A stretch of 64,000 bases of DNA, from positions 1,054,001 through 1,118,000 of the forward strand of contig NZ_CP016796.1 in assembly GCF_001895265.1 (NCBI RefSeq). The letters are read 5' to 3'. Shown here in pieces: positions 1 through 9,368 of the stretch. Position 1 is the stretch's first letter. Each line of letters opens with the position of its first letter. A program made the translations under genes and the position numbers. The stretch comes from Francisella uliginis. Its GTDB lineage: Bacteria > Pseudomonadota > Gammaproteobacteria > Francisellales > Francisellaceae. Below the pieces are notes generated by a model. It did no database searches. It saw only the letters and a program-made list of their open reading frames with translations, and was not told the DNA's origin.

Positions 1-2
1 TT

Positions 3-677
3 ATTCCAATTACTTTAGTTAGTTTTTTAGCTACAAGCTCAGTTGCTTTAGCATGCGATAAAGCTCAAGAACATAATACTATTCAATATACAACTCAAGC
101 TGAAACAACAGTTAAAAGTGATAGTATACTTGTACAAGTTACAGGATATGCAACAACAACGCTCCAAGATCAAAATAATATCCAAAAGCAAATATCTGAT
201 GAAGTTAATAATATTGTTAAAGCAGATTGGAAAGTTAGAAACGTTGAACAGAATACTAGTAATAGTGGCGCGTTAAATATAACTGTACAGTTACAAGCTA
301 GGATATCGCAAAAAGATCTTAATAGCCTGCAAAAAGCATTAGAAAACCAAAAAGCTTCTGGGAAAAAATTAGTTGTCCAAGTTCTTGACTATAATCCACC
401 AGCAAAAGCTATCCAAGCGGCTAAGCAAAAACTTATGATTAAGATCTTTAAAGATACTCAAAAGTATCTAGATGATTTTAATAAAGAAACAAATAATACT
501 TATACTATCCAGTCAATTAAATATAATGACACTACAAATAGTTATAGACCAAGAAACACTGTAATGTATATGAAAGCTGGTGCTTCTAATGAAATGGACT
601 CAGCAGGTAATAATAATCCAGTAGCAGTTTCTCAAGATATAAATATTAGAGCAAATGTAACATTTATGGAGAAATAA
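3..677 (+). CDS. Exported protein of unknown function, 5' end outside the window
   Basis: The reading frame is open from base 3 to a TAA at 675-677, so the gene begins before the window; the ATG at 435 is only an internal methionine. The visible N-terminus is a hydrophobic stretch ending in an ALA-C context, which fits the end of a signal peptide cleaved after Ala; the lipobox is poor (A-L-A-C). About 205 mature residues follow, rich in Gln, Asn and Lys, with VTGYATTTLQ near the mature start. The alternating pattern loosely recalls SIMPL (DUF541) periplasmic proteins, but I would not assign that family firmly. The stop is one base from the trxA start, so co-transcription is likely. Confidence 0.6.
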   Translation: MPITLVSFLATSSVALACDKAQEHNTIQYTTQAETTVKSDSILVQVTGYATTTLQDQNNIQKQISDEVNNIVKADWKVRNVEQNTSNSGALNITVQLQARISQKDLNSLQKALENQKASGKKLVVQVLDYNPPAKAIQAAKQKLMIKIFKDTQKYLDDFNKETNNTYTIQSIKYNDTTNSYRPRNTVMYMKAGASNEMDSAGNNNPVAVSQDINIRANVTFMEK

Positions 678-678
678 T

Positions 679-1005
679 ATGGCTTTGAGTAATGTTATAA
701 AAACAGATGAGGCTAATTTTGAAAAGCTTATAAATAGTACAGATAAACCTGTATTAGTAGATTTCTATGCTGATTGGTGTGGCCCTTGTAAAACATTAGG
801 ACCTATTCTTGATCAGTTATCAAAAGATTATAAGGCTGCGGTAATTGTTAAAGTTAATGTTGATGACAATCAAAACTTGGCGGCACAATTTGGTATTAGA
901 AGTATTCCAACAATGATGATCTTTAAAAATGGTAAGCAAGTTGAAACTTTAAATGGTGTTCAGACTGGTTCTCAACTAGAGCAAAAGCTTAAGGCTTATG
1001 AATGA
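679..1005 (+). CDS. trxA: Thioredoxin
   Basis: A 108-aa single-domain thioredoxin, the usual family length. The redox motif WCGPC has its cysteines at residues 34 and 37, after the typical VLVDFYADW strand, and the cis-proline loop SIPT is near residue 77. It reduces disulfides in cytoplasmic proteins such as ribonucleotide reductase. There is no signal peptide, so it acts in the cytoplasm. The gene starts one base after the previous stop and its own stop overlaps the next start by 8 bases, so it sits inside an operon. Confidence 0.95.
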   Translation: MALSNVIKTDEANFEKLINSTDKPVLVDFYADWCGPCKTLGPILDQLSKDYKAAVIVKVNVDDNQNLAAQFGIRSIPTMMIFKNGKQVETLNGVQTGSQLEQKLKAYE

Positions 1006-1417
1006 TACTTTAGATCAAAATAATTTACTTAAATGGTATTTCCAAACAAAATTTGAAGTACCTGTAAAACCTACTCAATATCCTAAGCAGTTCGCAATTG
1101 TTACAGCATATAACCCTATGAATCGACTTCTTAGTGATTATGAAAATACAACTAGAAATAAAATCTTAAAACAAGAGTTACAACAAAAGTATGATTGGGT
1201 TTATCAGATTAATGGCTTTGATGAATCTACAGATCATAAAGAAAATGGTTTTATGTTTAATTGTAATTCTCTATATGAAGCTTGTAAATTAGGTGAAAAA
1301 TATTCTCAAGATGCTATATATTATATTCTTGATGATACTCTCTATGTTTCAAAATGTACTAAGGATCAAAGAAATCTTGTAAAAGTGGGAGATTTTTTTA
1401 GTAAGGTAAAAGAATAA
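998..1417 (+). CDS. DUF3293 domain protein
   Basis: A 139-aa soluble protein. The segment FAIVTAYNPMNRLLSDYEN (about residues 32-50) and the later GFMFNC, followed by an acidic/aromatic C-terminus, match the pattern of DUF3293 proteins, small cytoplasmic proteins of unknown function in Proteobacteria. It overlaps trxA by 8 bases, so translation is probably coupled. No catalytic motif is recognisable. A stem-loop lies just downstream. Confidence 0.75.
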   Translation: MNDTLDQNNLLKWYFQTKFEVPVKPTQYPKQFAIVTAYNPMNRLLSDYENTTRNKILKQELQQKYDWVYQINGFDESTDHKENGFMFNCNSLYEACKLGEKYSQDAIYYILDDTLYVSKCTKDQRNLVKVGDFFSKVKE

Positions 1418-1429
1418 AACTATCTAGGT

Positions 1430-1460
1430 AAACTATTAATTTTGTGATAATTAATAGTTT
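1430..1460. terminator. Bidirectional stem-loop between convergent genes
   Basis: AAACTATTAAT (1430-1440) pairs perfectly with ATTAATAGTTT (1450-1460) across a 9-base loop. It lies in the 51-bp gap between two convergent genes, where a terminator serving both strands is expected. The stem is all A/T except one pair and there is no long U tract, so its strength is uncertain. Confidence 0.6.
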
Positions 1461-1468
1461 AAAGATAT

Positions 1469-2221
1469 TTATTTAAGATAGTCAAAGACTACTTCGCCAA
1501 AACCTAAAGTTACATCAGCAATAAAGTGAGATCCTTTAACAATTTCTTTAACTGGTAAATGATGAAGCGCAGCTTGTACATGATTAAATACTTGTAGATC
1601 AACTGGCCCCGTCCAAGCACCTTTAACTGTTACATCTGTAACATGATATTTAACAAGCTCACAAATACTTACATCTTTACCATTAACATGAGGTATTGTT
1701 TTAAGTAAGAAGTTTGGAGTTTCTTCTAAGGCTTTTTTAACAGCTTCTTTATCAAGTTCTTCATATTTATAGCCCATAGTACCAAAAGCCACATTTACAC
1801 TATTATATTTAACAGTACCTAGCAGAGTATCAGAATCTACAGTTAGGGTCGGATGAGCATATTTTTTTGGAAAGCCCCAAATTTCACGACCAGCAGCAAT
1901 AGATGGTAAGTTATCTAATAGCATAATGTGGGAGTATAGGCCTTTCTTACCATCTAGTTCAACTTCAATAAGTTGACCAGCCTCATTAAAGCTACCAAAC
2001 CCATTAGCATCATGCATTTTCATGAATTCAAACTTTACAAGACCTGTTGGTTTAAGAGGCTCCGGGACATATTTTTTTAAGACTTCAATATCAGCTAAAT
2101 AGTCAATAATAAAATATTCTCTATTCGTAAATTTATAAGCAATTCTGTTTGCTGTGGGTGATACCAAAGGCATTGAGAAAACATTTTTTTTAACATCTTC
2201 TATTTTCATTCTTAATTCCAA
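1469..2221 (-). CDS. adc: Acetoacetate decarboxylase
   Basis: A 250-aa protein of normal family length. It carries the ADC hallmark region GREIWGFPKKYA (about residues 112-123), which holds the Schiff-base lysine, preceded by the LPSIAAGRE segment. The enzyme converts acetoacetate to acetone and CO2 in the cytoplasm. A 3-hydroxybutyrate dehydrogenase, which makes acetoacetate, lies far away at 60190-60972. It is transcribed divergently from the MFS gene at 2364 across a 142-bp AT-rich gap. A second Met (residue 5, MKIEDVKK) could be the true start. Confidence 0.9.
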   Translation of the reverse strand: MELRMKIEDVKKNVFSMPLVSPTANRIAYKFTNREYFIIDYLADIEVLKKYVPEPLKPTGLVKFEFMKMHDANGFGSFNEAGQLIEVELDGKKGLYSHIMLLDNLPSIAAGREIWGFPKKYAHPTLTVDSDTLLGTVKYNSVNVAFGTMGYKYEELDKEAVKKALEETPNFLLKTIPHVNGKDVSICELVKYHVTDVTVKGAWTGPVDLQVFNHVQAALHHLPVKEIVKGSHFIADVTLGFGEVVFDYLK

Positions 2222-2363
2222 AATATGTATATTGTTAACATTTATTATAATCTTAAATCATATTTTTTGGTAATTAGAAATGTAATTTTATTTTATTTTA
2301 AGGTATAAATCATATTTTGGTTATGTATACTAATTTGGTAAAACTGAAAAAAAATGTTTTACA

Positions 2364-3593
2364 ATGAGCAATAAAACTATATCTTTTCTAAAGATATCAT
2401 ATGGAAATATTTTAGAGTGGTATGATTTTTCACTATATATTTATTTTGCGACATTTATATCGGTTAATTTTTTCCCCTCTAATAATCATGAGTTATCTTT
2501 ACTGCTAACTTTTTCAGTTTTTTTCATAGGAACCATTATAAGGCCATTAGGTGCTTTAATTATGGGATATCTTGCGGATATGTTTAGTTATGCATATGTT
2601 GTTAACGCATGTACTATTGCTATGGGTGTTTCTACAGTGTTGATTGGCTTAATACCAAGCTATTCTAATATAGGTATTTTAGCACCTATGTTGTTAATAA
2701 TATTCAGGGTCATACAAGGCTTATCTGTAGGTGGACAGTTTCCGACACTTATAACACTGGGGGTAACAGATTCAAAGAATAATGCTGGATTATCTGTTGG
2801 GATTATTTTTGCTATATCTTCTGCTGGATTTCTTTTAGCATCTATTGTTGGGATTTTTTCTGAAGTTATATTTACTAATCATAATCAGCTTATATGGCGA
2901 GTTCCATTTATATTAAGTGGTTTACTCTTTGCTATTTACTTATATTTAAATAGAAATGAGCATTATACTGAGCAGCCACCCAAGCAAAAACATCAAACAA
3001 AATTAGTAGAGGCATTATTCAAGCAATATAAGCAAATAATAATAGTTTCATTAATAACATGTATGTGTGCCTCATTGTATTATATGGTCTTTACATATCT
3101 TGTTAATTATCAAGTTGAATATCAAAATATACCAAAGAGTAGTGCTCTATTTTTAAATAGTATAGTATTATTTTTTGCATGTATCTTATATCCAGCATTT
3201 GGCTATATTTCCGATAGATATGGTTATATAAAAGTCTTTTATTTAGCTTTAATAGCTTTAGTCTTATTATTTTATCCATTGATTATGTTAATAGCGGTTA
3301 ATAACTTTATTATAAGTTTTTTAGCTATTTTAATATTTTGTATTATCATGGCAGCTATTCAAGGAGCAGTATCTCCCTTTTTTGCATTAGTTTTTGATAA
3401 TGAGTGGCGAGCTACAGGATGTGCTATTAGCTATAGTATTGGTAATGGTATTAGTGGTGCGGCACCATTATTAGCAGGTATATTTACAGCTAAATACGGT
3501 ATCTTAGGATTAGCTCTATATACCTTAATATTAGTTGTAGCAGGTACAGTAGGATCTTTAGGGATTTACAGAACTATGAAAAATAGTATTTAG
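2364..3593 (+). CDS. MFS permease, metabolite:H+ symporter (ProP-like) family
   Basis: A 409-aa protein with about 12 hydrophobic segments. The opening GNILEWYDFSLYIYFA is diagnostic of the MHS family (ProP, KgtP, ShiA relatives), with RPLGALIMGYLAD and QGLSVGGQF further on. It probably imports an organic solute or amino acid with protons across the inner membrane; Francisella has an expanded set of such permeases. The loop 2-3 motif is unusual: the basic GDRxGRR signature is replaced by GYLADMFSYAY, while the equivalent loop in the C-terminal half (GYISDRYGYIK) is kept. An ATG at 2354 runs into a stop, so 2364 is the start. The substrate is unknown. Confidence 0.85.
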   Translation: MSNKTISFLKISYGNILEWYDFSLYIYFATFISVNFFPSNNHELSLLLTFSVFFIGTIIRPLGALIMGYLADMFSYAYVVNACTIAMGVSTVLIGLIPSYSNIGILAPMLLIIFRVIQGLSVGGQFPTLITLGVTDSKNNAGLSVGIIFAISSAGFLLASIVGIFSEVIFTNHNQLIWRVPFILSGLLFAIYLYLNRNEHYTEQPPKQKHQTKLVEALFKQYKQIIIVSLITCMCASLYYMVFTYLVNYQVEYQNIPKSSALFLNSIVLFFACILYPAFGYISDRYGYIKVFYLALIALVLLFYPLIMLIAVNNFIISFLAILIFCIIMAAIQGAVSPFFALVFDNEWRATGCAISYSIGNGISGAAPLLAGIFTAKYGILGLALYTLILVVAGTVGSLGIYRTMKNSI

Positions 3594-3671
3594 CCTATAA
3601 CAAGTATAATTTACACAGTAGTATTTAGAGTCTATAATTCTTATATAGGTAACTCATTTATCTTAATATTT

Positions 3672-3703
3672 TATAAGTGTAACCCCCTCTGGTTACATTT
3701 ATA
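3672..3703. terminator. Stem-loop after the MHS permease gene
   Basis: TATAAGTGTAACC (3672-3684) pairs with GGTTACATTTATA (3691-3703) around the loop CCCTCT, giving 13 pairs including one G-U. A modest T-rich tail follows. It ends 78 bases after one gene and 40 bases before the next start, so it is either a terminator or a leader structure for the sugar permease. Confidence 0.55.
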
Positions 3704-3743
3704 GGTTTGTTTTGCCTTAACACTAAAAGGATAAATTTAATAT

Positions 3744-5000
3744 ATGAAAAGAAATTACTTAATAGTATGGGTTGTGATGCTTGGTTTTTTCGCAGTATCA
3801 TTTGTAACTAATATTTTAGGTCCTATAATTCCTGATGCAACGAAAGATCTTCATCTTACACTTTCTCAAGCTGGGGTTCTACCTTTTGCTTTCTTCATAG
3901 CATATATTATTTCTATCCCTGCAGGATATATGTTAGAAAGATATGGCTCTAAAAAAATGATTTTATTCGCATTTTTGTTAGGATCTCTTGGATCTATATT
4001 ATTCTGTCTTAAAGTTTCTTATATAACTTATATTGTAAGTTTATTTACAGTTGGAACAGCCGCAGCGATTTTACAGGTAGCCTTTTGGCCTTTATTAAGA
4101 GTAGCTGGAGGTGAAGAAAATTATTCATTTTTCTCAGTGTTACAACAAGTGTTTTTTGGTGCAGCATCATTTGTCAGTCCATTTGTTTTGTCTTATTTAG
4201 TCATAAATTTACCATATAGTGGAGATAGTAACTATTTTTTAATATTCTTTAATAAATTAATAGCTACGAACTTTAGCTGGGTTGCAATATATTGGTTCAA
4301 TGCTATTGTTATGTTTTTACTAGTAATATTTATTAGCTTAATTAAGTTTCCAAAAGTTGAATTAAATGCTGATGAGAAATTAGAGGGTTTTGCTACTATT
4401 AAGAAACTCCTAAAAAATAAAATAGTCTTAATATACTTTTTTGCTATATTTTCATATGTTGGTCAAGAGCAGGGAATTAGTGTTTGGATTTCAAAATTTC
4501 TAAATGAGTATCATGGATTTGATACTGAAACAGTTGGAAACACTACAGTAGCACTATTCTGGATTATGCAATGTGTGGGCGGTATATTAGGTATTGTGTT
4601 GTTAAAGCTATATAATGTTAAGAATATTCTAAAAGTATTTCTAACATTACAATTAATATCTTTGAGCTTAGCACTATTTGGCTCAGCAGATATTTCACTA
4701 ATATTTTTCCCTGTTTGTGGTTTTTTGACATCTATTATGTATGGAGGACTTTTCTCATTAGGAATGAATTCTCTAAAATCTCATCATGGGACAATTTCAG
4801 GAATATTCTGTACGGGTATAATTGGTGGAGCTATAGTTCCTTTAATCGTTGGAAATATAGGAGATCTTCTTGGTTTAAGAGTAGGAATGTGTTTTGTTTA
4901 TTTTACGATTATATTTATGCTATATGTTGCAATAACAGCAAATCCATTAGTGGATAATAAAACAATAAAATTAAAAGAACTATTATCAAAAAATAATTGA
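3744..5000 (+). CDS. MFS sugar permease, FucP-like (FHS family)
   Basis: A 418-aa protein with about 12 membrane segments. LPFAFFIAYIISIPAGYMLERYGSKKMIL (residues about 48-76) resembles the FHS (fucose/galactose/glucose:H+ symporter) pattern, and the C-terminal half carries GIFCTGIIGGAIVPLIVGNIGD. It likely imports a monosaccharide or amino sugar. The stop is one base before the downstream ROK kinase start, which strongly suggests transport followed by phosphorylation of one sugar. Which sugar cannot be read from the sequence. Confidence 0.8.
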   Translation: MKRNYLIVWVVMLGFFAVSFVTNILGPIIPDATKDLHLTLSQAGVLPFAFFIAYIISIPAGYMLERYGSKKMILFAFLLGSLGSILFCLKVSYITYIVSLFTVGTAAAILQVAFWPLLRVAGGEENYSFFSVLQQVFFGAASFVSPFVLSYLVINLPYSGDSNYFLIFFNKLIATNFSWVAIYWFNAIVMFLLVIFISLIKFPKVELNADEKLEGFATIKKLLKNKIVLIYFFAIFSYVGQEQGISVWISKFLNEYHGFDTETVGNTTVALFWIMQCVGGILGIVLLKLYNVKNILKVFLTLQLISLSLALFGSADISLIFFPVCGFLTSIMYGGLFSLGMNSLKSHHGTISGIFCTGIIGGAIVPLIVGNIGDLLGLRVGMCFVYFTIIFMLYVAITANPLVDNKTIKLKELLSKNN

Positions 5001-5001
5001 A

Positions 5002-5889
5002 ATGAACATGATTAAAGAAGCTAAAAATAATAAGACTATTGTTGGTGTTGATATAGGTGGTACTAAAGTAAACGCAGGTAGAATTATCGGAGATACTTTA
5101 TTAGAATCATTTTTAAACAAAATTCCAGATAATGCAGAGCATGATGCTCAATCGGTTATAGATGTTGTTATAGATACTATTTCAAAGGTATTTTCTGCAG
5201 AGGTTGAAGGTATAGGTGTAGGTATACCAAGTGTTGCAGATAGAGAAAATGGCATAGTATACGATGTTCAGAATATAAAATCATGGAAAGAAATTCATTT
5301 AAAAGAGATTTTAGAGAAAGAATTTAAAGTACCTGTTTTCATAGATAATGATGCAAACTGTTTTGCTATAGGCCAAAGACTTTATGGTAAAGGCAAACAA
5401 TATGAAAATTTTGTTGGTATTACAATAGGTACTGGTATTGGAGGTGGAATTATAAATAAAGGTTCCTTGTTAAATGACTCTAATTGTGGTGCCGGAGAGT
5501 TTGGTATGCTACCGTATCTAGATGGGATCCTAGAAGATTATTGTAGTGGGCAATTTTTTATAAAAAAGATAGGTATTAATGGTGTAGAGATTTTAAAAAG
5601 AGCAAAGAACAACGACAAAGAAGCCATTGATATTTATAAACAGTTTGGCAAACATTTAGGGGTTGCTATAAAATCTATTATGTATACCGTAGACCCTAAG
5701 GTCATTATACTAGCGGGTTCGATTATCTCTGCTAGAGAATACTTTGAGGATGCTATGTGGGATGAGATACAAACGTTTGCTTTTACGCGATCTATTAATA
5801 AACTCAAAATAGAGTGGTCTGATACAGAGGGAGATTTTCAAGTTTTTGGGGCGGCCGCTGTTTATTTAGATAGATGTAAAAATTTATAG
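5002..5889 (+). CDS. ROK-family sugar kinase
   Basis: A 295-aa protein. The N-terminal phosphate-binding motif VGVDIGGTKVNAG (about residues 14-26), the DNDANCFAIG block with the catalytic Asp, and the IGTGIGGGII motif place it in the ROK family (glucokinase, N-acetylglucosamine or N-acetylmannosamine kinase). The Cys-rich zinc site of classical ROK kinases (CxCGxxGCxE) is missing: the region reads CGAGEFGMLPYLDG, then EDYCSGQFF. It belongs to a zinc-less ROK subgroup, so ligand inference from E. coli NagK or Mlc is unsafe. No N-terminal HTH is present, so it is an enzyme rather than a repressor. It is coupled to the FucP-like permease. Confidence 0.85.
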   Translation: MNMIKEAKNNKTIVGVDIGGTKVNAGRIIGDTLLESFLNKIPDNAEHDAQSVIDVVIDTISKVFSAEVEGIGVGIPSVADRENGIVYDVQNIKSWKEIHLKEILEKEFKVPVFIDNDANCFAIGQRLYGKGKQYENFVGITIGTGIGGGIINKGSLLNDSNCGAGEFGMLPYLDGILEDYCSGQFFIKKIGINGVEILKRAKNNDKEAIDIYKQFGKHLGVAIKSIMYTVDPKVIILAGSIISAREYFEDAMWDEIQTFAFTRSINKLKIEWSDTEGDFQVFGAAAVYLDRCKNL

Positions 5890-5922
5890 TATATTAACTA
5901 ACAACAAATATGAAAAATTTAA

Positions 5923-6885
5923 ATGAATAAAACTCAAATCGAAATCTTAAATTCTTTAGGTGATAAAAAGTATGTTAGTGGTCAAGATATTGCAAATAAC
6001 TTAGGTATCTCTAGGGCTGCTATATCAAAAAATATAAAAACACTAAAAGATAACTATCAGATAGATATATTTTCTAATTCAAAGATAGGGTATATACTAG
6101 ATGAAAAGCTTGATCTAATTAAGCTAGATGAACTTGAAAAAGTTTTTAAAAATGTAAATTATTTTTATTCTATAGACTCTACTTCAAAATATGCTATTGA
6201 GAATCAAAATAGTTTTCAAGATAATGCAGTTGTTATTTCAGAGCATCAAACTGATGGTTTTGGTAGATTTAATAGAAAATGGGTGTCGCCTTTTGGCAAG
6301 AATATTTATTGTACATTATTTGAGATTGTTAATCTGGATGTATCTAAGTTAAATGGTCTATCGTTAGCAATAGCTATAAGTATAGCTAAAATATTAAATA
6401 GGTTAGACTTAGGTGCTAAGCTAAAATGGCCTAATGATATTTATATAAATGATAAGAAAATAGGTGGGGTAATTATAAATATCTCGGCAGAAATGAATGA
6501 TAGAGCTAAGCTTTTTATAGGTTTTGGTTTAAATGTAAATATGCAAAATAACCAAGAAATTTCAAAAGACTGGACCTCAATAAAATTAGAATCTGACCGA
6601 CATGCCAATAGAACAAACTTACTTATACAAATAATAAATGTTATAAAAGAAGATTTAACAACTTTTGTTAAAGAAGGTTTTTCTTCTTTTAAGAAAGAAT
6701 ATGAGAAATTAAATTATTTAAAAGACAAAGAGTTTACCTTAATATTAGCAGATAAGAAATTTACTAACTGCAAATATAAAAATTTATCTGATATAGGTGA
6801 GATAATTATTGAAAATAATAGTGGTACTTATTCATTCTCTTCTGGAGATATTAGTATTTTAGATAACTCTGTAAAATCTGAATAG
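5923..6885 (+). CDS. birA: Biotin protein ligase / biotin operon repressor
   Basis: A 320-aa protein with all three BirA parts. A winged helix lies at residues 1-65 ([23 protein letters not shown]), the ligase core carries [15 protein letters not shown] (the GRGRxG-type biotinoyl-AMP loop), KLKWPNDI and the lysine motif KKIGGVII, and a small C-terminal domain follows. It biotinylates carboxyl carrier proteins and, as holo-BirA, represses bio genes. The HTH together with the operator at 10352-10384 supports a regulatory role. F. novicida is reported to have two ligases (BplA and the repressor BirA); this would be the BirA type. The gene is convergent with bioD and their 3' ends overlap by 58 bases. 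Confidence 0.93.
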   Translation: MNKTQIEILNSLGDKKYVSGQDIANNLGISRAAISKNIKTLKDNYQIDIFSNSKIGYILDEKLDLIKLDELEKVFKNVNYFYSIDSTSKYAIENQNSFQDNAVVISEHQTDGFGRFNRKWVSPFGKNIYCTLFEIVNLDVSKLNGLSLAIAISIAKILNRLDLGAKLKWPNDIYINDKKIGGVIINISAEMNDRAKLFIGFGLNVNMQNNQEISKDWTSIKLESDRHANRTNLLIQIINVIKEDLTTFVKEGFSSFKKEYEKLNYLKDKEFTLILADKKFTNCKYKNLSDIGEIIIENNSGTYSFSSGDISILDNSVKSE

Positions 6886-7505
6886 TCGGCATTTTGAGTT
6901 ATTTTTGCGTTGCATTTATATCCTGAAAATTTCTCGATAGTTTCTATCTGTTCATTTATAAAACTAATATTTGAGTTATTACAATTAGCTATCCAACCAG
7001 TTAATTTTACATTATGTCTTTTTAGTTCATTCATAGTTAGTAGTGTATGGTTTATGCAGCCAACTTTTATAGATGAAACTAATAGCACAGGTATTTTTAA
7101 GGCTCTTATCAGGTCAAATTGAGTTATTTGATTAGAGTATGGTGTTAGTAGTCCTCCAGCTCCTTCGACTAAAAGCATTTCTAAGTCTTTAGTATATTTA
7201 CTTTTAATAAATGATTCTAAGTTTTCTAAGGATATATTTGTATTAGATTTTAGCGCAGCTATATGTGGTGCTATAGCTTTTTTAAAAGATATTAGATTTA
7301 TTTCATCAGATGAGAATTTATATTTATATGCTTGTATAATACTCTCAACATCTTCACAGAGATCTGATTCTTTACTTTTACCAGAAGCTACTGGCTTTAG
7401 GCACAGAGATTTAATATTTTGTGATTCATAAGCTTTAATTAAGTTAGTTGAGACATATGTTTTGCCAACTTCTGTATCAGTTCCTATGATGAAAATTTTT
7501 TTCAT
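6828..7505 (-). CDS. bioD: Dethiobiotin synthetase
   Basis: A 225-aa protein of family-typical length. The P-loop GTDTEVGKT is at residues 8-16, LKPVASG follows, and [10 protein letters not shown] is the second substrate-binding motif. It uses ATP and CO2 to close the ureido ring of 7,8-diaminopelargonate. It is the last gene of the bioB-bioF-bioC-bioD operon, 4 bases after bioC. Its 3' end overlaps the 3' end of birA by 58 bases, so antisense coupling between the two transcripts is possible. Confidence 0.93.
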   Translation of the reverse strand: MKKIFIIGTDTEVGKTYVSTNLIKAYESQNIKSLCLKPVASGKSKESDLCEDVESIIQAYKYKFSSDEINLISFKKAIAPHIAALKSNTNISLENLESFIKSKYTKDLEMLLVEGAGGLLTPYSNQITQFDLIRALKIPVLLVSSIKVGCINHTLLTMNELKRHNVKLTGWIANCNNSNISFINEQIETIEKFSGYKCNAKITQNADYSDFTELSKILISPEENE

Positions 7506-7509
7506 AATT

Positions 7510-8247
7510 TTATTCCTTAAAACAAATAAATAAGCCGATATGATAACTAAGCCTAAACTGTTTTTGATCTGAGTATAGTTGTTTTATTTTTTTATAATTA
7601 TAGTTAGATTTATTGCCTGTATAAGTGTTTACACCAGTAGACTTTAGATGATTAATAACTTCTCTAAAATTATTAAAACTTTTATTTAAATAAAAACTAT
7701 TATTGTATATACAATTTAAATTGGCTTTTTTAATAAACTTTAAAATGGATGATTCAGCATGCATTTTATTTATGCGAAGAACATCTTTTAGCTCATGAAA
7801 ATTGTTATCCAGAATTGTACTAAAAGCTAAAATAGAATGATTATTTAACTTACTTGAGATATTTTTAATTAAATTTTCAAAGTTCTGACTCCATTGAAAT
7901 GACATATTTGAAAATATTAAGTCATAATCATTAGCAACTATATTCAAATCTTTATCGAAGTTGAGTTTATAAGCATTTAGGTTTTTTATTCTTTTAGCGT
8001 TTTGGGGTGGAGCAATATCTCCAATATCAATTTTATTGGGATTAAATGTTTTATTTAATTCTAAAGGTTCACTAAGATCACGAACCCCTAAGTTTAGTAT
8101 CTTATGTATATGATTATAATTTAGTAGTTTTGAATATCTTAATGTTTCAGCTAAGAGTATTTGCCTGACTTTATTCTGAATACTACTTTTTTGTGTATAT
8201 TGATTTGCATTAGAAAAGTTTATTTCGACTTTATTGTATAAATCCAT
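7510..8247 (-). CDS. bioC: Malonyl-ACP O-methyltransferase
   Basis: A 245-aa SAM-dependent methyltransferase. Motif I is degenerate (ILNLGVRD), but [15 protein letters not shown] matches the BioC signature SNxxxQW, and [14 protein letters not shown] is the usual BioC C-terminal block. It methylates malonyl-ACP so that fatty-acid synthesis can build the pimeloyl chain. It overlaps bioF by 17 bases and lies between bioF and bioD. No bioH-like esterase adjoins, so release of the pimeloyl ester must be done elsewhere. Confidence 0.87.
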   Translation of the reverse strand: MDLYNKVEINFSNANQYTQKSSIQNKVRQILLAETLRYSKLLNYNHIHKILNLGVRDLSEPLELNKTFNPNKIDIGDIAPPQNAKRIKNLNAYKLNFDKDLNIVANDYDLIFSNMSFQWSQNFENLIKNISSKLNNHSILAFSTILDNNFHELKDVLRINKMHAESSILKFIKKANLNCIYNNSFYLNKSFNNFREVINHLKSTGVNTYTGNKSNYNYKKIKQLYSDQKQFRLSYHIGLFICFKE

Positions 8248-9358
8248 AATTTACCTCCTTAGAGATAATTTCTAAAGCTTCTTGAATCTGGTCTAATGTA
8301 TTACTTGAATGTAATGAAAACCTAAGAAGAGCTTGGTTTTTAGGGACTGTTGGATACCTAAAACATGAAACTAATATATTCTTAGCATAAAGCTTATTTT
8401 TTAAACTTATTGCTAAATTATTATCTTTTATTAAAATGCTTTTAATAGGGGATATATCATCTGATAATAACTCTAGTTTTTTTTCTTTACATAAATGATT
8501 AAAGAGATCTATATTCTTATAAATAGCCTCTCTTTGGCTATCTGCAGATTTTAAGTTTTCTAATTGTAAAATAGAAGTTTTTATTATTAATGGGGGCAGG
8601 GCTGTAGTATAAATATAGTTTCTAGCGAATTGGATTAGGTATTCAGCAATTCTATCTGTAGTGCAAACCATAGCACCAACTCCACCAAAGGCTTTACCTA
8701 AAGGAAAGATACTAATAGGGCAGTCGGTATATCTAAGTTTATATTTATCTATAGAGCCTTTGCCATTTTCTCCTAGAATACCAAAGCTATGAGCCTCATC
8801 AACTATTAGTTTACCTTTAGCCACATTTGATATCTTATCTAGTTGACTAATAGTTCCATAAGTACTAAAGACTCCTTCTGTAGTTATATAGCTTTTATTA
8901 TCATAAATATTTTTTAGATGAGCTAAATCTTGGTGTGTATATCTTCTTAATTTTGCTTGTGACAGTTTGATACCGTCAATAATGGAAGCATGAATATATT
9001 TATCAGCAAATATTGTTTGGCTTTTATCAAATAAAGTTGAGTAAATGGCTAAATTTGCCATAAAACCTGAGCTAAAAAATATAGCTCTAGGGTAATTAAC
9101 AAATTTAGCAAAACTAGTCTCAAATTCTTGAGTTTCATCAGTATAGCCACAGACTATATTAGACCCTTTACTACCAAAACCATATCTATCAAAACCATCG
9201 ATTAAACATTGTTTTAGATTGATAGAATTAGATAAATCTAAGTAGTCACTAGTAGTAAAATCAGTGATAGATTTATCTGTATTAATATTGCTGACTTTTA
9301 ATTCTCTTAACAAGTTATCTTTTTGATATTGAATATACTTATTTTCTAGATTTAGCAT
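8231..9358 (-). CDS. bioF: 8-amino-7-oxononanoate synthase
   Basis: A 375-aa PLP-dependent alpha-oxoamine synthase. FGSKGSNIVCGY, the cofactor-stacking and Asp/His region IVDEAHSFGILGENG, and the PLP lysine region FPLGKAFGGVGA are all present. It condenses pimeloyl thioester with alanine. It is the second gene of the bioBFCD operon, 10 bases after bioB, with its end overlapping bioC. Confidence 0.93.
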   Translation of the reverse strand: MLNLENKYIQYQKDNLLRELKVSNINTDKSITDFTTSDYLDLSNSINLKQCLIDGFDRYGFGSKGSNIVCGYTDETQEFETSFAKFVNYPRAIFFSSGFMANLAIYSTLFDKSQTIFADKYIHASIIDGIKLSQAKLRRYTHQDLAHLKNIYDNKSYITTEGVFSTYGTISQLDKISNVAKGKLIVDEAHSFGILGENGKGSIDKYKLRYTDCPISIFPLGKAFGGVGAMVCTTDRIAEYLIQFARNYIYTTALPPLIIKTSILQLENLKSADSQREAIYKNIDLFNHLCKEKKLELLSDDISPIKSILIKDNNLAISLKNKLYAKNILVSCFRYPTVPKNQALLRFSLHSSNTLDQIQEALEIISKEVNYGFIQ

Positions 9359-9368
9359 GATTTTGATA

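Noticed and set aside
2340..2370. A BirA-like half-site (TTTTACAA) upstream of the MHS permease
   Set aside because: Only one weak arm is present and no partner arm at 14-16 bases; AT-rich chance match.
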